The notes under the pieces are model-generated. The model had not been told where the DNA came from. It saw nothing but the letters and a program-made list of their open reading frames with translations, and made no database searches. Positions 7,781 to 16,832 of a stretch of 64,000 bases of DNA are shown here, piece by piece. Every line of letters begins with the position of its first letter. The stretch's first letter is position 1. A program made the translations under genes and the position numbers. The stretch is from assembly GCF_009363075.1 (NCBI RefSeq), contig NZ_CP045293.1, positions 2,604,001 to 2,668,000 on the forward strand, written 5' to 3'. The DNA is from Paenibacillus guangzhouensis. GTDB lineage: Bacteria; Bacillota; Bacilli; Paenibacillales; Paenibacillaceae.

Positions 7781-8296
7781 ATGTTATCTGTACTTATTAG
7801 TATATTTGCGATTCAAATCGTGTACGTATCTTTTTTTACTCTAAGAATGATTCTGACCTTAAAAGGTCAACGGTATTGGGCCGCAGGGCTCAGTACGCTG
7901 GAAATTACGATTTATGTGCTTGGATTGAATATGGTGCTGCAATATGTGAATCAACCGATTAGTCTGATTGTCTATGCCTTAGGATATGGACTAGGTGTTC
8001 TCGTAGGGTCATGGATCGAGGAGAAAATCGCCCTCGGTTATGTCACGATGAAGGTCATCGTAACGGACGTCCAATCCGGGATTCCGAATCAGCTGCGTGA
8101 TTTAGGTTATGGCGTCACGTCGTGGTTAGGTGATGGCCGGGACGGCCATCGACTGATTCTGGAAGTCCTCGCGAAGCGGAAGAATCAGAACCAACTATAC
8201 AGCTCCATCCTCGCTAGTGATCCAAAAGCCTTCATCGTCACAATGGAGCCAACACGATTGCATGGAGGATTCTGGACACGCGTAACACGAAGATAA
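7781..8296 (+). CDS. UPF0316 membrane protein with DUF2179 domain
   Basis: From the ATG at 7781 (GGGAG 10 bases upstream) the protein has 171 residues, the usual UPF0316 length. Three hydrophobic segments occupy roughly residues 1-80 (DUF5698 region) and end in GLGVLVGSWIEEKIALG. A soluble DUF2179 domain follows, with GYGVTSWLGDGRDGHRLIL as its recognisable core. DUF2179 domains occur in membrane proteins of unknown transport or sensing role. An in-frame upstream ATG at 7712 gives an unlikely N-terminal extension. A terminator follows immediately. Confidence 0.88.
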   Translation: MLSVLISIFAIQIVYVSFFTLRMILTLKGQRYWAAGLSTLEITIYVLGLNMVLQYVNQPISLIVYALGYGLGVLVGSWIEEKIALGYVTMKVIVTDVQSGIPNQLRDLGYGVTSWLGDGRDGHRLILEVLAKRKNQNQLYSSILASDPKAFIVTMEPTRLHGGFWTRVTRR

Positions 8297-8311
8297 CGAT
8301 CTATAGACAGC

Positions 8312-8345
8312 AAGAAGCAGCCGGTCGCTCGGCTGCTTCTTTCAT
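8312..8345 (+). terminator. Rho-independent terminator
   Basis: A 12-base-pair stem (AAGAAGCAGCCG with its complement) with a six-base loop lies 16 bases after the UPF0316 stop and is followed by a short T-rich tail on the plus strand. The opposite gene converges on it. Confidence 0.78.
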
Positions 8346-8367
8346 TAACTCATCCCCTTCACTTTCA

Positions 8368-9114
8368 TTAGGACTTGCGACACACATAGATCAATTCTCT
8401 GCTCTCCTCTGTGACCTCCCCCTTATTCCATGAACCATAACGATGTTCAATTCTAAACGCATGCTCTTGAAGCAACCGCTCTAATTCGAGTGGGAATGTA
8501 TATCGGATTTGGCGTAATTCCTCCGTCTGTTCGGGATGGTTCCCTCTACCATAAATATTTTTCACGATATGGAACGACAATACCTGCGTCATTGGATTAT
8601 AGATTTCCTCATATTCCTCGACGACAACTTGATTCAATGCATTCCGATAACGTTCCTCATAGTTCTGAATCGAGCCAAGCTCCTCGAGATTCGGCATGCG
8701 CAACCCAAATATAAAGATCCCATCCTTTTGCAAATGTTCATGTACGGTACGAAGCAATTGATCCTGCTCAAGGTTCGTCAGCAAGTGCTGGAATGTATTC
8801 CCGGCCATAAACATCATCGCATAGGGCTTATGTACATTCAGCTCTGTCACATTCATCACGTAGAATGGAATATCAAGGTTCCGTTCTTCCGTCTTCGATC
8901 TCGCGAGCTTCAGCATCGATTCACTGATGTCGACACCTTCTACATCAAAGCCTTGCATGGCCAGTGGAATCGCGAGTCGCCCCGTCCCGCAGCCCAGATC
9001 CAAAATCGTACCCTGAAGACGCTTCGCCCATTCTACTATCAGGTCATAGCCCTGCATGTCATTCGAATATTTCATATCATAATCATAAGCGCTTTCATAA
9101 GTACACTGAACCAT
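8368..9114 (-). CDS. Class I SAM-dependent methyltransferase
   Basis: The 248-residue protein has the class I fold: motif I appears as ILDLGCGTGRLAIPLA at about residues 37-52, with the acidic residue of motif II in VEGVDIS about 20 residues on and motif IV-like MMFMAGNTFQHL near 110. The acceptor (small molecule, protein or RNA) cannot be inferred. It converges with the UPF0316 gene and lies just downstream of a lipoprotein gene on the same strand, without obvious linkage. GGAGAGGG precedes the ATG. Confidence 0.88.
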   Translation of the reverse strand: MVQCTYESAYDYDMKYSNDMQGYDLIVEWAKRLQGTILDLGCGTGRLAIPLAMQGFDVEGVDISESMLKLARSKTEERNLDIPFYVMNVTELNVHKPYAMMFMAGNTFQHLLTNLEQDQLLRTVHEHLQKDGIFIFGLRMPNLEELGSIQNYEERYRNALNQVVVEEYEEIYNPMTQVLSFHIVKNIYGRGNHPEQTEELRQIRYTFPLELERLLQEHAFRIEHRYGSWNKGEVTEESRELIYVCRKS

Positions 9115-9135
9115 TTAACCCTCTCCTATTAGTCG

Positions 9136-9957
9136 TTATGTCATTGCTCCTTTTGACTGTATGATCTGTAGAATACGTTCTGCCAACCGTGTCATTTGCT
9201 TCCCATGTGTGCTCTGATCACACGCGCTCCATTTCACATGCTGCTCACCTCCATTGATCCGTACCTTGAGGTCATAAAGAGTATGCGATTCCTCGCTGCA
9301 TGCTGTGTCTAATGGCTTGTCGCTCAAAAAATTCGCGAGCACCATCTCTTTATAAATTCGCTGCCTTTCTTCGATTGCTAGTTCTAACTCACGCTGCACA
9401 GGTACTTCACCATTTGGTTGAGATTGCACCCATTTATGATCAAATGTACTCATCTCCATCATTTGTTCCGTCGTAGCCGACGTACTCGTCTTCACATTTA
9501 ATATGAATTCGAAAACATCCTGTGCAGCAACATCAAAGGAGATATGGAGAACATCAACCGTACCTCTCCCATCGCATTCCTCTAAGGTATAGGTCAGAGC
9601 AGTCGCCGTCTCCTTCCTCTCCATCCGCGAACAAGTCGTCGTTGTCACCGCCGGTGTACCATATTGATCTTTCGAATTATCATGACGCATCTCGATCAAC
9701 GACCCCTTATGTGCGAGATCAAGGAAGATCGGATCACCTTCGATCGTGTATTGCACGACGCGGACAGCATTGCGATCACGGTCAACAAACGCATCGAGCT
9801 TGTCCCGATTCTCGATCACGATCCCATGATAATTCAGCACATCTTCACGTTCATCGATGGCATAACGCACTTGCTGTCCGTTCATCGAATAGGCATCCGA
9901 GCATCCAAGATTGATGATGAGCACCACAAAAGATACCAGCACAAAGATTCGTCGCAT
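9136..9957 (-). CDS. Putative lipoprotein of unknown function
   Basis: The 273-residue protein starts with a short basic stretch and a hydrophobic segment ending in INLGC at residue 19, an imperfect lipobox (Asn at -3), so lipid anchoring is likely but not certain. The rest is soluble, with two pairs of cysteines (about residues 109/124 and 219/243) that could form disulfides outside the cell. No domain is recognised. It is followed on the same strand by the methyltransferase gene after 21 bases. Confidence 0.6.
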   Translation of the reverse strand: MRRIFVLVSFVVLIINLGCSDAYSMNGQQVRYAIDEREDVLNYHGIVIENRDKLDAFVDRDRNAVRVVQYTIEGDPIFLDLAHKGSLIEMRHDNSKDQYGTPAVTTTTCSRMERKETATALTYTLEECDGRGTVDVLHISFDVAAQDVFEFILNVKTSTSATTEQMMEMSTFDHKWVQSQPNGEVPVQRELELAIEERQRIYKEMVLANFLSDKPLDTACSEESHTLYDLKVRINGGEQHVKWSACDQSTHGKQMTRLAERILQIIQSKGAMT

Positions 9958-10106
9958 GATGTCGGCCCCCTTCCCAACTCCCCTTCATGCATCTAACATT
10001 ACCAACGCAAAGCGAATGGAAAATGTTTCAATCGATGAAATATTTATGCTGTTCTGGATGAACACGAATAAACCATGTAGCGTCCCTGCATGGCTCTTCG
10101 TTGACT

Positions 10107-11894
10107 CTAATCTGCATATACCGATTGTTCTTGCAGCCGCAGCTGCTGCGTCGCGAACTCATGATACATCGGATGTGACTCTAGCAGAGACTCATGTGTG
10201 CCAATCCCCGTCACGGCGCCTTTCTCAATAAACACAATTTGATCTGCATCCACGACGGTAGATAGACGATGTGCGATAACGAGTGTCGTACGGCCTTGCA
10301 TCAAGTTATTTAGCGCTTCTTGTACGACAATCTCGGATTTACTATCTAGACTGGATGTCGCTTCATCTAACATTAGGATTTGCGGATCGCGAAGAAGTGC
10401 TCTTGCGATAGCAATCCGCTGCCGCTGTCCACCTGATAGCTTCACGCCTCGTTCTCCCACTTCCGTCTCGTAACCATTCGGCAGACCATCAATGAATTGA
10501 TCGGCATAGGCCATCGCTGCAGCATGCTTCAACTCCTGCTCTGTTACTTTGCGATCGACCCCATAGCAGATATTCTCCCGAATTGTGCCGGCAATAAGCG
10601 GACTTTCCTGCGAGACATACCCAATTTGCCTGCGCCATGATTGAAGCGAGTAGCTCTCAATCGATTGATTGCCTAACTTGATCGAACCCGATAATGGCTT
10701 ATAGAATCGTTCGACGAGTGAAAATAACGTCGTCTTCCCACCCCCGCTCGGGCCTACAATGGCTGTCACTTTGCCAGGTTCAATCGTGAAGTTCACTTTC
10801 CGCAGCACCGCTTCTTCCTCGCTGTATCCGAATGCGACATCCTTCAACGTAATCGGTTGGTTCGGATTCATCAGTCTTTCACCCGACGTATGATCTTCCT
10901 CATCCGCTTCAAGGGTAGCAATGATCCGATCTGTTGCGCCGATCGCCTTCTGGAATTGCGTGAAGAATTGCGTCAATTGCGTCATTGGAATCACGATTTG
11001 GAACAGGTAGAGGATAAACGCAACGAGCTCCCCTGCCGTTAGGGCGCCTGAAGAGACGCGCATTCCGCCATATCCGATAATCACAACAAGCAGCAGCATC
11101 ATAACTAGCGAGATCAGCGGCGAGATAAGTGCTTGCACCTTGCCTTCTTTTAACCCATATCGGAAAAGATTCTGTATGCCTTGGCTTCCCGTCTCATATT
11201 CTCTCGACTCCGAATTGGAGGATTTCACGAGACGAATTTCGGATAGCACCTGACTGAGCACCGACGTGAACGATGCCGTCTCATCTTGCAAACCACGGGA
11301 AATCTTCATCATTTGTTTGCCGAGCGGCACAAGGATGAGGACGCATAACGGTATGATGAGCAGCATAATGAGCGTCATTTGCCAATCTAGATAGATCAAT
11401 ACGGCAAGTGAACCGATGACCGAAATAATCCCTCCGAAGAAGCCAGTTAGATGCTCGGCGATCAGTCCCTTCACCACCCCCGTATCATTCGTCATTCGGC
11501 TAATCGTCTCGCCTGTCCGGTTATTATCGTAATAAGAGACCGGAAGAACGAGCAATTTCTTCCAGAGTCGATCCCGTAAATTCGCTACAATTTGCTGCCC
11601 TACATAGTTCAGCATGTAAATGGATAACCCCCCGGCAATTGTCTGTGCGATGAACGCTGTAACAAGTCCTACAATTTGCCACGTGCTGAGTGAAGAGACG
11701 GAGAAGCTATCCACCAGCGTCTTCGTGAACATGGGGATGACTAACCCGACGAGGGTTGCGATGATACTTAGTCCCAAAGCTACCGTAAGCATCCAGATGG
11801 ATGGTTTGGTCTGCTTGATCATCGCTAGAAATTGCCTCCAGTCTCCACTTTGTTGTCCCTTCTGTACTTCCTCCATATGCTCCAGCTCCTTCAT
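10107..11894 (-). CDS. BmrA-like ABC exporter (half transporter)
   Basis: The 595-residue protein fuses six membrane helices (about residues 35-310) to an ATP-binding domain. The latter shows Walker [10 protein letters not shown] near residue 388, the signature [15 protein letters not shown], Walker [13 protein letters not shown] and the H-loop VIAHRLSTV. It should work as a homodimer exporting drugs or lipids, like BmrA/LmrA of Bacillus and Lactococcus. No second half-transporter lies beside it, which supports homodimers. A weak hairpin at 10066-10095 may end its transcript. Substrate is not predictable. Confidence 0.92.
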   Translation of the reverse strand: MKELEHMEEVQKGQQSGDWRQFLAMIKQTKPSIWMLTVALGLSIIATLVGLVIPMFTKTLVDSFSVSSLSTWQIVGLVTAFIAQTIAGGLSIYMLNYVGQQIVANLRDRLWKKLLVLPVSYYDNNRTGETISRMTNDTGVVKGLIAEHLTGFFGGIISVIGSLAVLIYLDWQMTLIMLLIIPLCVLILVPLGKQMMKISRGLQDETASFTSVLSQVLSEIRLVKSSNSESREYETGSQGIQNLFRYGLKEGKVQALISPLISLVMMLLLVVIIGYGGMRVSSGALTAGELVAFILYLFQIVIPMTQLTQFFTQFQKAIGATDRIIATLEADEEDHTSGERLMNPNQPITLKDVAFGYSEEEAVLRKVNFTIEPGKVTAIVGPSGGGKTTLFSLVERFYKPLSGSIKLGNQSIESYSLQSWRRQIGYVSQESPLIAGTIRENICYGVDRKVTEQELKHAAAMAYADQFIDGLPNGYETEVGERGVKLSGGQRQRIAIARALLRDPQILMLDEATSSLDSKSEIVVQEALNNLMQGRTTLVIAHRLSTVVDADQIVFIEKGAVTGIGTHESLLESHPMYHEFATQQLRLQEQSVYAD

Positions 11895-12053
11895 TTCTTA
11901 TCCCTCTATTTTCTATGGTGATAACAATACAGGACGAATGTAAACAGAATTTAAACAGCAAAATTCTACCGATATTTGTCATAAGAAATTCCGAAATCGG
12001 GCGTAAATCGTGATATAATTCATGTGAAAGATACGAACAAAGGAGTGAATTGA

Positions 12054-12545
12054 TTGCGATCCGTACTTACACGTATGACAGCTGGTGTCATCCTTGCACT
12101 CATGATTCTTCTAGCGGGATGCGCAAGCAAGACGGCCGAGCATGAACAGCATCAACTTCCAAATGGGGATTTGCAGGAAACGACATCCTCGCTGTCCACG
12201 CTGCCTACTTTTCTTGATCAGGCTTCAGACACGATCCGCTCCGCCTATAAGACGGCTTCAACCGTGAAGGATACGCTTCCTTATATGCCTTGCTATTGTG
12301 GTTGTGCCGAGAGCGCTGATCATAAGAGCAACCTGAACTGCTTCATTCACGAAATCAAGGAGGACGGTTCCGTCGTCTGGGACGATCATGGCACGAGATG
12401 CGGCGTATGCATTGAGATCGCGACAACGACAGCCCTCTTGAAAGAAAAAGGCATTTCCGATCAAGATATTCGTACATATATCGATAAGACGTATGCCGAA
12501 GGCTACGCTGCACCGACACCAACACCAACACCAATGCCATCCTAA
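12054..12545 (+). CDS. PCYCGC-motif lipoprotein
   Basis: The protein (163 residues, TTG start with AAGGAG 8 bases upstream) is a lipoprotein: a hydrophobic segment ends in LLAGC near residue 23. The centre holds PCYCGC followed by further cysteines (NLNCFIH, TRCGVCIEIA), the signature of a widespread Bacillota family with a presumed metal-binding role. The C-terminus is a short Thr-Pro repeat (TPTPTPMPS) encoded by a small tandem repeat. It is followed after 30 bases by a glutathione peroxidase gene, suggesting a shared link to redox or metal stress. A TATAAT lies at 12014-12019. Confidence 0.85.
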   Translation: MRSVLTRMTAGVILALMILLAGCASKTAEHEQHQLPNGDLQETTSSLSTLPTFLDQASDTIRSAYKTASTVKDTLPYMPCYCGCAESADHKSNLNCFIHEIKEDGSVVWDDHGTRCGVCIEIATTTALLKEKGISDQDIRTYIDKTYAEGYAAPTPTPTPMPS

Positions 12546-12575
12546 TCAACGGCTTATTATAAGGAGGAAGATACA

Positions 12576-13121
12576 ATGACCATCCACAACTATGCGTTAG
12601 AGACGATAAAAGGCGAACAAGTAAACCTATCAGACTATCAGGGCAAAGTTCTCGTCATTGTGAACACAGCGAGCAAATGCGGATTTACATCGCAATATGA
12701 GGGTTTGCAGAACCTGTATGCTGAATATCATGCACAAGGACTCGAAGTTCTCGGTTTCCCGTGCAATCAATTCGGTGGCCAAGAACCAGGAGATAACCAT
12801 GAAGTGGATTCCTTCTGCCAAATCAACTATGGCGTGAACTTCCCCCTCTTCGCTAAAATCGATGTGAAAGGCGCCAATGCACATCCGCTATTCCAACAAT
12901 TGACAGAAGAAGCGCCGTTCGCTGGATTTAATCTAGACGAGCCAGCCGGTGCCCGCTTCCAGGCCATGTTCGAGAACAATATGCCAGAAGAATTGAAATC
13001 GAATGATATTAAGTGGAATTTCACGAAATTCCTCGTTAACCGCGATGGCCAAGTCATCAAGCGTTATGAATCGTATGTGACTCCGCAGAGTATGAAAGAG
13101 GATATCGAGAATTTGCTCTAA
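12576..13121 (+). CDS. Glutathione peroxidase-like thiol peroxidase
   Basis: This 181-residue cysteine-type Gpx homologue shows all family blocks: NTASKCGFT with the peroxidatic Cys near residue 36, LGFPCNQFGGQEPG near 63-76, SFCQINYG with the probable resolving Cys near 88, and WNFTKFLV near 150. Bacterial members of this type usually take electrons from thioredoxin rather than glutathione and remove peroxides in the cytosol. It is slightly longer than the paralogue at 41259-41744 because of an insert around residues 112-132. It is co-directional with the PCYCGC lipoprotein. Confidence 0.93.
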   Translation: MTIHNYALETIKGEQVNLSDYQGKVLVIVNTASKCGFTSQYEGLQNLYAEYHAQGLEVLGFPCNQFGGQEPGDNHEVDSFCQINYGVNFPLFAKIDVKGANAHPLFQQLTEEAPFAGFNLDEPAGARFQAMFENNMPEELKSNDIKWNFTKFLVNRDGQVIKRYESYVTPQSMKEDIENLL

Positions 13122-13140
13122 TCCGCTGCGAACGACCAAA

Positions 13141-13177
13141 AAGACGCACTCGACCGTGATCGAGTGCGTCTTCTTTT
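13141..13177. terminator. Bidirectional terminator
   Basis: A perfect 13-base-pair stem (13141-13153 with 13160-13172) and six-base loop has T-rich tails on both strands. It separates the converging peroxidase and kinase-fold genes and can end both transcripts. Confidence 0.9.
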
Positions 13178-13178
13178 A

Positions 13179-14201
13179 TTATTTTACGGCCATCTGTTCA
13201 CGAATGACCTGCCGGTACATATGAAGGATCTGCTCTTCCTCTTGACGCAGCGTACCTAATCCTCTCGCGACATCCCGAATCTGCTGGCATAACACTTCGG
13301 GCGCGTCAACGCCATCGAGATACCTACCCAAGAAATGTATGAATACATCCAGCTTACGCAGCCGGACTAGCAATGGTATCGCATCGATCTCATCGTCGGT
13401 GAGAGATATGACCTTGTTGTAACCTCGAATAAATGCTTCAACCTGGATCCAGTCAGGCGATTCGGACAAATACCCGGATAATACGACAGCCGGTTCGATC
13501 GCTCTTACATCCCATGTACAGAATTCAAAATCAAGAACCGCAACCCCTTGCCCTTGATCCGAATCAGAGACAAGTACATTCGAATGATTGATGTCACCAT
13601 GCACCAACTGATGCGGAAGCTTCCTAAGATGCGTTAAGTTCGCATGGAACATAGTGAATTCCTCATAGATCCGTACCAATGCATACGCTTGTTGCCGAAA
13701 AGCTTCCGGGGGAGATAAGCAGAACGATGCGATCCGTTCCTCAGTGCAGGTTGGATGTGCGGCTTCAAGCTCATAATAAGGCGGGTAAGCGGTTGCTCGC
13801 GAGACCTGAACTCGTGCTAATGCACGTGAGAGATGCCCCGTCATCTCCCCGATCGATACAGCTGTGTTCGGATGATTTGAATTCGGCCGAACACCGTCAA
13901 TGTAGCGGAACATACAGGCATAACGACCTGTGCCATCTTCGAGCACCGTATAGGTCAGTCCCTTATCCGTTCGAAGCGGCAGTGGAACTGCGCAAGGCAT
14001 CTGCTGCTCGGCTAGCGCAATTAACACGTCATGCTCGAATCGAACTTTACCAAGATCACGATGCGTCTCATAAATACGCAGTACAGCCCTTCCCTCGGGC
14101 GTCGTCACAAATCGTGTAGTATTATTCCAACCGCTCTCCCCTTGCTCCACTTCAAACGAAGCATGCGGCATATATTTCGATACAATCTGGTTGAATGGCA
14201 T
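13179..14201 (-). CDS. Aminoglycoside/homoserine-kinase-like phosphotransferase
   Basis: The 340-residue protein has the APH kinase fold: the catalytic loop is HGDINHSNVL around residue 207 and the metal-binding DFE segment is VAVLDFEFCTWD about 20 residues later. Related proteins phosphorylate antibiotics, homoserine, choline, thiamine or protein residues (SrkA/YihE type); the present one cannot be placed. ATG at 14201 has GGAGG at a good distance, with another ATG two codons upstream. It precedes no obvious partner. Resistance function should not be assumed. Confidence 0.82.
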   Translation of the reverse strand: MPFNQIVSKYMPHASFEVEQGESGWNNTTRFVTTPEGRAVLRIYETHRDLGKVRFEHDVLIALAEQQMPCAVPLPLRTDKGLTYTVLEDGTGRYACMFRYIDGVRPNSNHPNTAVSIGEMTGHLSRALARVQVSRATAYPPYYELEAAHPTCTEERIASFCLSPPEAFRQQAYALVRIYEEFTMFHANLTHLRKLPHQLVHGDINHSNVLVSDSDQGQGVAVLDFEFCTWDVRAIEPAVVLSGYLSESPDWIQVEAFIRGYNKVISLTDDEIDAIPLLVRLRKLDVFIHFLGRYLDGVDAPEVLCQQIRDVARGLGTLRQEEEQILHMYRQVIREQMAVK

Positions 14202-14224
14202 GTCCATTCTCCTCCATGAACCGG

Positions 14225-15229
14225 TTATAGATTGAATGCTTCTGCAATCAATTGATAGGAACGAACCCGAGCGTCAAAATCATGTATTGGCGAAGCAATC
14301 ATGATGTTATCCGTCTGATAGCGCTCGCTAATGGCCAGAATTTCTTCTTTCACTTGCTTTGGCGTTCCAACAATTCGGCGTTGGCGTCCTTGATGAATCC
14401 GCGCGACATCATAATCAGAATAAGGGAAATTTAATGCAGTCTCTACCGATGGGAATGCAGGCAGTTCCATGCCTTTCTCTAATTGTAAGAAGAACAGGTT
14501 CGTACTAGCCGCTAGCTTCTGGGCTGCCATCTCGTCCTCAGCACAGATCGCGAGCACGCACACAAGCGGCTTCGGTTCAGCATACAACGTCGATGGTGTA
14601 AAATGTTCACGATAATACTTCATCGCCATCTCCCCGCCCGGCACACCGAAGAACTGTGCATAAGCGAACGGTAACCCTTGTTGCGCTGCAATTCTCGCGC
14701 TGCCGTCGCTTGAACCGAGGAGCCAGAGCTCTGGAGCTGTTGACAGAATCGGTGCAGCGATCAGCTTCTCGAAGGAATGCCCTGATGGTATCGAATCATG
14801 GAGGTATCCGTTCAAATCCGCAATCTGCTGCGGGTACCCATCAATCCCAGAGTACGCACCATTCTGGAGCGCCCTCGTTGCGAGCGGCATGCCGCCGGGG
14901 GCTCTTCCAAGCCCTAGATCAATCCGGCCTGGATAGAGTGCTTCAAGCAAACGGAAATTTTCGGCAACTTTATAGGCACTATAGTGTGATAACATGACAC
15001 CGCCAGATCCGACGCGGATCTTGGATGTTGCTGATGCGATATGTGCGATCAATACTTCAGGACTGGAAGATGCTAATGCTCTCGTACCATGGTGCTCAGA
15101 AACCCAAAACCTAGCATATCCTAGTCTCTCAGCCTCTTGCGATAATCTCGTTGTATCCCTTAATGTATCTGCGGCTGATTGCCCTTCACCAATATGTGAA
15201 TGATCAAGTACCCCTAATGTAATCATCAT
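14225..15229 (-). CDS. LLM-class flavin-dependent oxidoreductase (MsnO8-like)
   Basis: The 334-residue protein is a bacterial luciferase-like TIM barrel that uses reduced flavin. Typical blocks are LGVLDHSHIGEG at the N-terminus, YARFWVSEHHGT near residue 44, VGSGGVMLSHYSAYKVAENF near 78 and PGRIDLGLGRAPGG near 105. These fit the monocomponent MsnO8/YceB-type group common in Bacillota. The electron donor and substrate are unknown. The ATG at 15229 follows AGAGGTGA. It is co-directional with the kinase-fold gene 23 bases downstream and may share its transcript. Confidence 0.88.
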   Translation of the reverse strand: MMITLGVLDHSHIGEGQSAADTLRDTTRLSQEAERLGYARFWVSEHHGTRALASSSPEVLIAHIASATSKIRVGSGGVMLSHYSAYKVAENFRLLEALYPGRIDLGLGRAPGGMPLATRALQNGAYSGIDGYPQQIADLNGYLHDSIPSGHSFEKLIAAPILSTAPELWLLGSSDGSARIAAQQGLPFAYAQFFGVPGGEMAMKYYREHFTPSTLYAEPKPLVCVLAICAEDEMAAQKLAASTNLFFLQLEKGMELPAFPSVETALNFPYSDYDVARIHQGRQRRIVGTPKQVKEEILAISERYQTDNIMIASPIHDFDARVRSYQLIAEAFNL

Positions 15230-15410
15230 GTTCACCTCTCAATCTAGTGTATCTCATCTCTATATCTGATTCAAATCATACAGGAAGCAGTAGAAATAGC
15301 TCCCCTCGAATATAGAGGTGAGCTGCATGTCACATTGAACAAAGCTGGAATAAGGGAAAAAGAACGGGATTCATAACACAATAATAAATTTCACAATTTT
15401 CCGAGCTTCG

Positions 15411-15441
15411 TTGTGCACAGGACTAGGGAACATGCTATAAT
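15411..15441 (+). promoter_or_regulatory. Probable promoter of the XRE regulator gene
   Basis: TATAAT at 15436-15441 is a perfect -10 box. TTGTGC at 15411-15416 is a weak -35 with a long 19-base spacer. The transcript would start near 15448, placing the inverted repeat at 15466-15506 inside the leader. Confidence 0.55.
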
Positions 15442-15465
15442 AAGGGTTGCGTTTATAAGGTGGGG

Positions 15466-15506
15466 ATACACAAGTATCTCACTTTAAGAAAGTTGTTCTT
15501 GTGTAT
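15466..15506 (+). repeat. Nested inverted repeat in the XRE gene leader
   Basis: ATACACAAG (15466-15474) is exactly repeated in inverse as CTTGTGTAT (15498-15506). Between them ACTTT-AAG-AAAGT forms a second, inner dyad. The element ends 17 bases before the start codon. It could be an operator for autoregulation or an RNA hairpin that masks the ribosome site. Confidence 0.7.
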
Positions 15507-15523
15507 AAAAGGGGGGCCTGGAG

Positions 15524-15880
15524 ATGTTCGCCAAGCGACTTAAACAATTGCGAAAAGAAAGAAAATTAACCATGCAAGAAGTAGCCGATTTCGTTGGCGT
15601 TGCAAAGAGTACCTACGCAGGGTATGAATCGGGATATCGCCAGCCAACTTTGGAATCGATTCATACCTTGGCAAGGAAACTTCGAACCTCTTCGGATTAC
15701 CTTCTTGGGCTTACGGATTATCCCGAGCCGCCAGAAGAGTTAAATCATAATGCCAAAGAGTATTTAAATTACAAACAACTTCATTGGGATGGCGTTCCCT
15801 TGGAAAAAGAAGATCTGGACCTCATTCGCATATTGCTCGAACGTGTCATTCGCGATCGCAACTTACCAAAGGATCATTAA
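15524..15880 (+). CDS. XRE-family helix-turn-helix regulator
   Basis: The 118-residue protein has an N-terminal Cro/C1-type HTH at about residues 4-62 (FAKRLKQLRKERKLTMQEVA, then the recognition part AKSTYAGYESGYRQPT) and a C-terminal tail of about 50 residues with acidic and basic helices, which may mediate oligomerisation. The layout recalls SinR-type biofilm regulators, though no SinI-like partner is seen. It faces the last gene of the exopolysaccharide operon, with the two stops one base apart. Regulation of that operon is an inference from position only. Its leader holds a striking inverted repeat. Confidence 0.87.
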   Translation: MFAKRLKQLRKERKLTMQEVADFVGVAKSTYAGYESGYRQPTLESIHTLARKLRTSSDYLLGLTDYPEPPEELNHNAKEYLNYKQLHWDGVPLEKEDLDLIRILLERVIRDRNLPKDH

Positions 15881-15881
15881 C

Positions 15882-16757
15882 TTAACCCCCCATTAAACTT
15901 TGCAGCTTCGCTCTCGATTCATCTTGAAGTTTCACGATTAGCGCGTTATACGTTAGTGTCCACTCATCAATCTTACTCGCAGAGACAGCATCCTTCTCTG
16001 CTGCTTGGATGAGATCTAGATAGTTCCTTTCACATACCGATTCGGCATTGGATACCTCATTCGTGATCTTGTCTTGCCAGGCTTGAACCTCGACGGGATT
16101 TGTCTTATCCAGCTGCGGGATACTCGACTCCGCTCCTTCTAAGATGACATTCATATCCTTCATACATTTTGCCTTAAGCTCCACCAATTTCTGTTCATAT
16201 TTGGATTCCTTAGACGCAATCGTTTCCGACGGAGAACTTGAATTGGAGTTCGTGTCTATACTGTTTGATGATTCATCAGATTGCTTAGACGTATTCGGCT
16301 TCGCTTGGCTTGTCTCATTCGATTTTGTCACAGGCCCTTTCGTCAGCTTGACAGTTTCCGAATGCTTATTATCTTTGACCTGCGTGGTTGGTGCTTCCGT
16401 ATGCTCTGTTTCGGTTCCATTCTGAACCGCGTTTGGCTGCTCCGTCTTTATTTCCTGCTTGGAAGTTTCCGGCTGCTTCGCATCATCTTGTCCTTGTTGT
16501 CCACCTGATTGGCCATTTGCAACCGGTGTGGTCTTTTTGCCATCCTCTGAACCGATTGGCGGTAATGCGTCTAGCTCATCCCAATTGTGCATATACTCTT
16601 CCTTCGGATCATGAAGCGCTATCTTCGTAGACTCCCTCCAGTACAGTCCACCCCATACGATTATCAATAGGATCGTCATCGAAGATAGAATAACTATAGG
16701 AATATTCTGTTTTTGAATGCGACGGCGTCTTTTTTTTCGTATCCGTTGTTGTCCCAT
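15882..16757 (-). CDS. Membrane-anchored protein with S/T-rich linker and coiled-coil end
   Basis: The 291-residue protein has a very basic N-terminus (RIRKKRRRRIQKQ), one membrane helix at about residues 20-40, then a long low-complexity extracellular linker rich in Lys, Thr, Ser, Glu and Gln (about 50-185), and a helical, probably coiled-coil end (about 186-291) with two cysteines. This is the shape of a wall-spanning tether or stalk. No family is recognised. It is the last gene of the exopolysaccharide operon, 75 bases after the duplicated secreted protein, and may hold that protein or the polymer at the surface. A strong hairpin precedes it. Confidence 0.7.
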   Translation of the reverse strand: MGQQRIRKKRRRRIQKQNIPIVILSSMTILLIIVWGGLYWRESTKIALHDPKEEYMHNWDELDALPPIGSEDGKKTTPVANGQSGGQQGQDDAKQPETSKQEIKTEQPNAVQNGTETEHTEAPTTQVKDNKHSETVKLTKGPVTKSNETSQAKPNTSKQSDESSNSIDTNSNSSSPSETIASKESKYEQKLVELKAKCMKDMNVILEGAESSIPQLDKTNPVEVQAWQDKITNEVSNAESVCERNYLDLIQAAEKDAVSASKIDEWTLTYNALIVKLQDESRAKLQSLMGG

Positions 16758-16796
16758 CGTTATGCAACCACTACTTTCTTGTAAAATATGGAATAG

Positions 16797-16827
16797 GCCA
16801 ACCCTCCTTCTTCAAGGAGAGTTGGCT
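16797..16827 (-). terminator. Strong hairpin between the last two genes of the EPS operon
   Basis: GCCAAC-CTCCTT on one arm pairs with its complement around a GAAG loop (one mismatch). The tail lacks a proper T-run, so it may be an RNA-processing or 3'-end stabilising hairpin, or a weak terminator lowering expression of the final gene. Confidence 0.55.
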
Positions 16828-16832
16828 CATCA

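Noticed and set aside
10066-10095. Terminator of the BmrA-like exporter gene
   Set aside because: The CCATG/CATGG stem is short and the T-tract poor; mentioned only with the gene.
13179-14201. Aminoglycoside resistance gene
   Set aside because: The fold is shared by many kinases; no feature points to antibiotic substrates.
15298-15324. Hairpin AGCTC-CCTC / GAGG-GAGCT between the LLM gene and the XRE gene
   Set aside because: A good stem but without a T-run on either strand and upstream of the promoter; not called a terminator.
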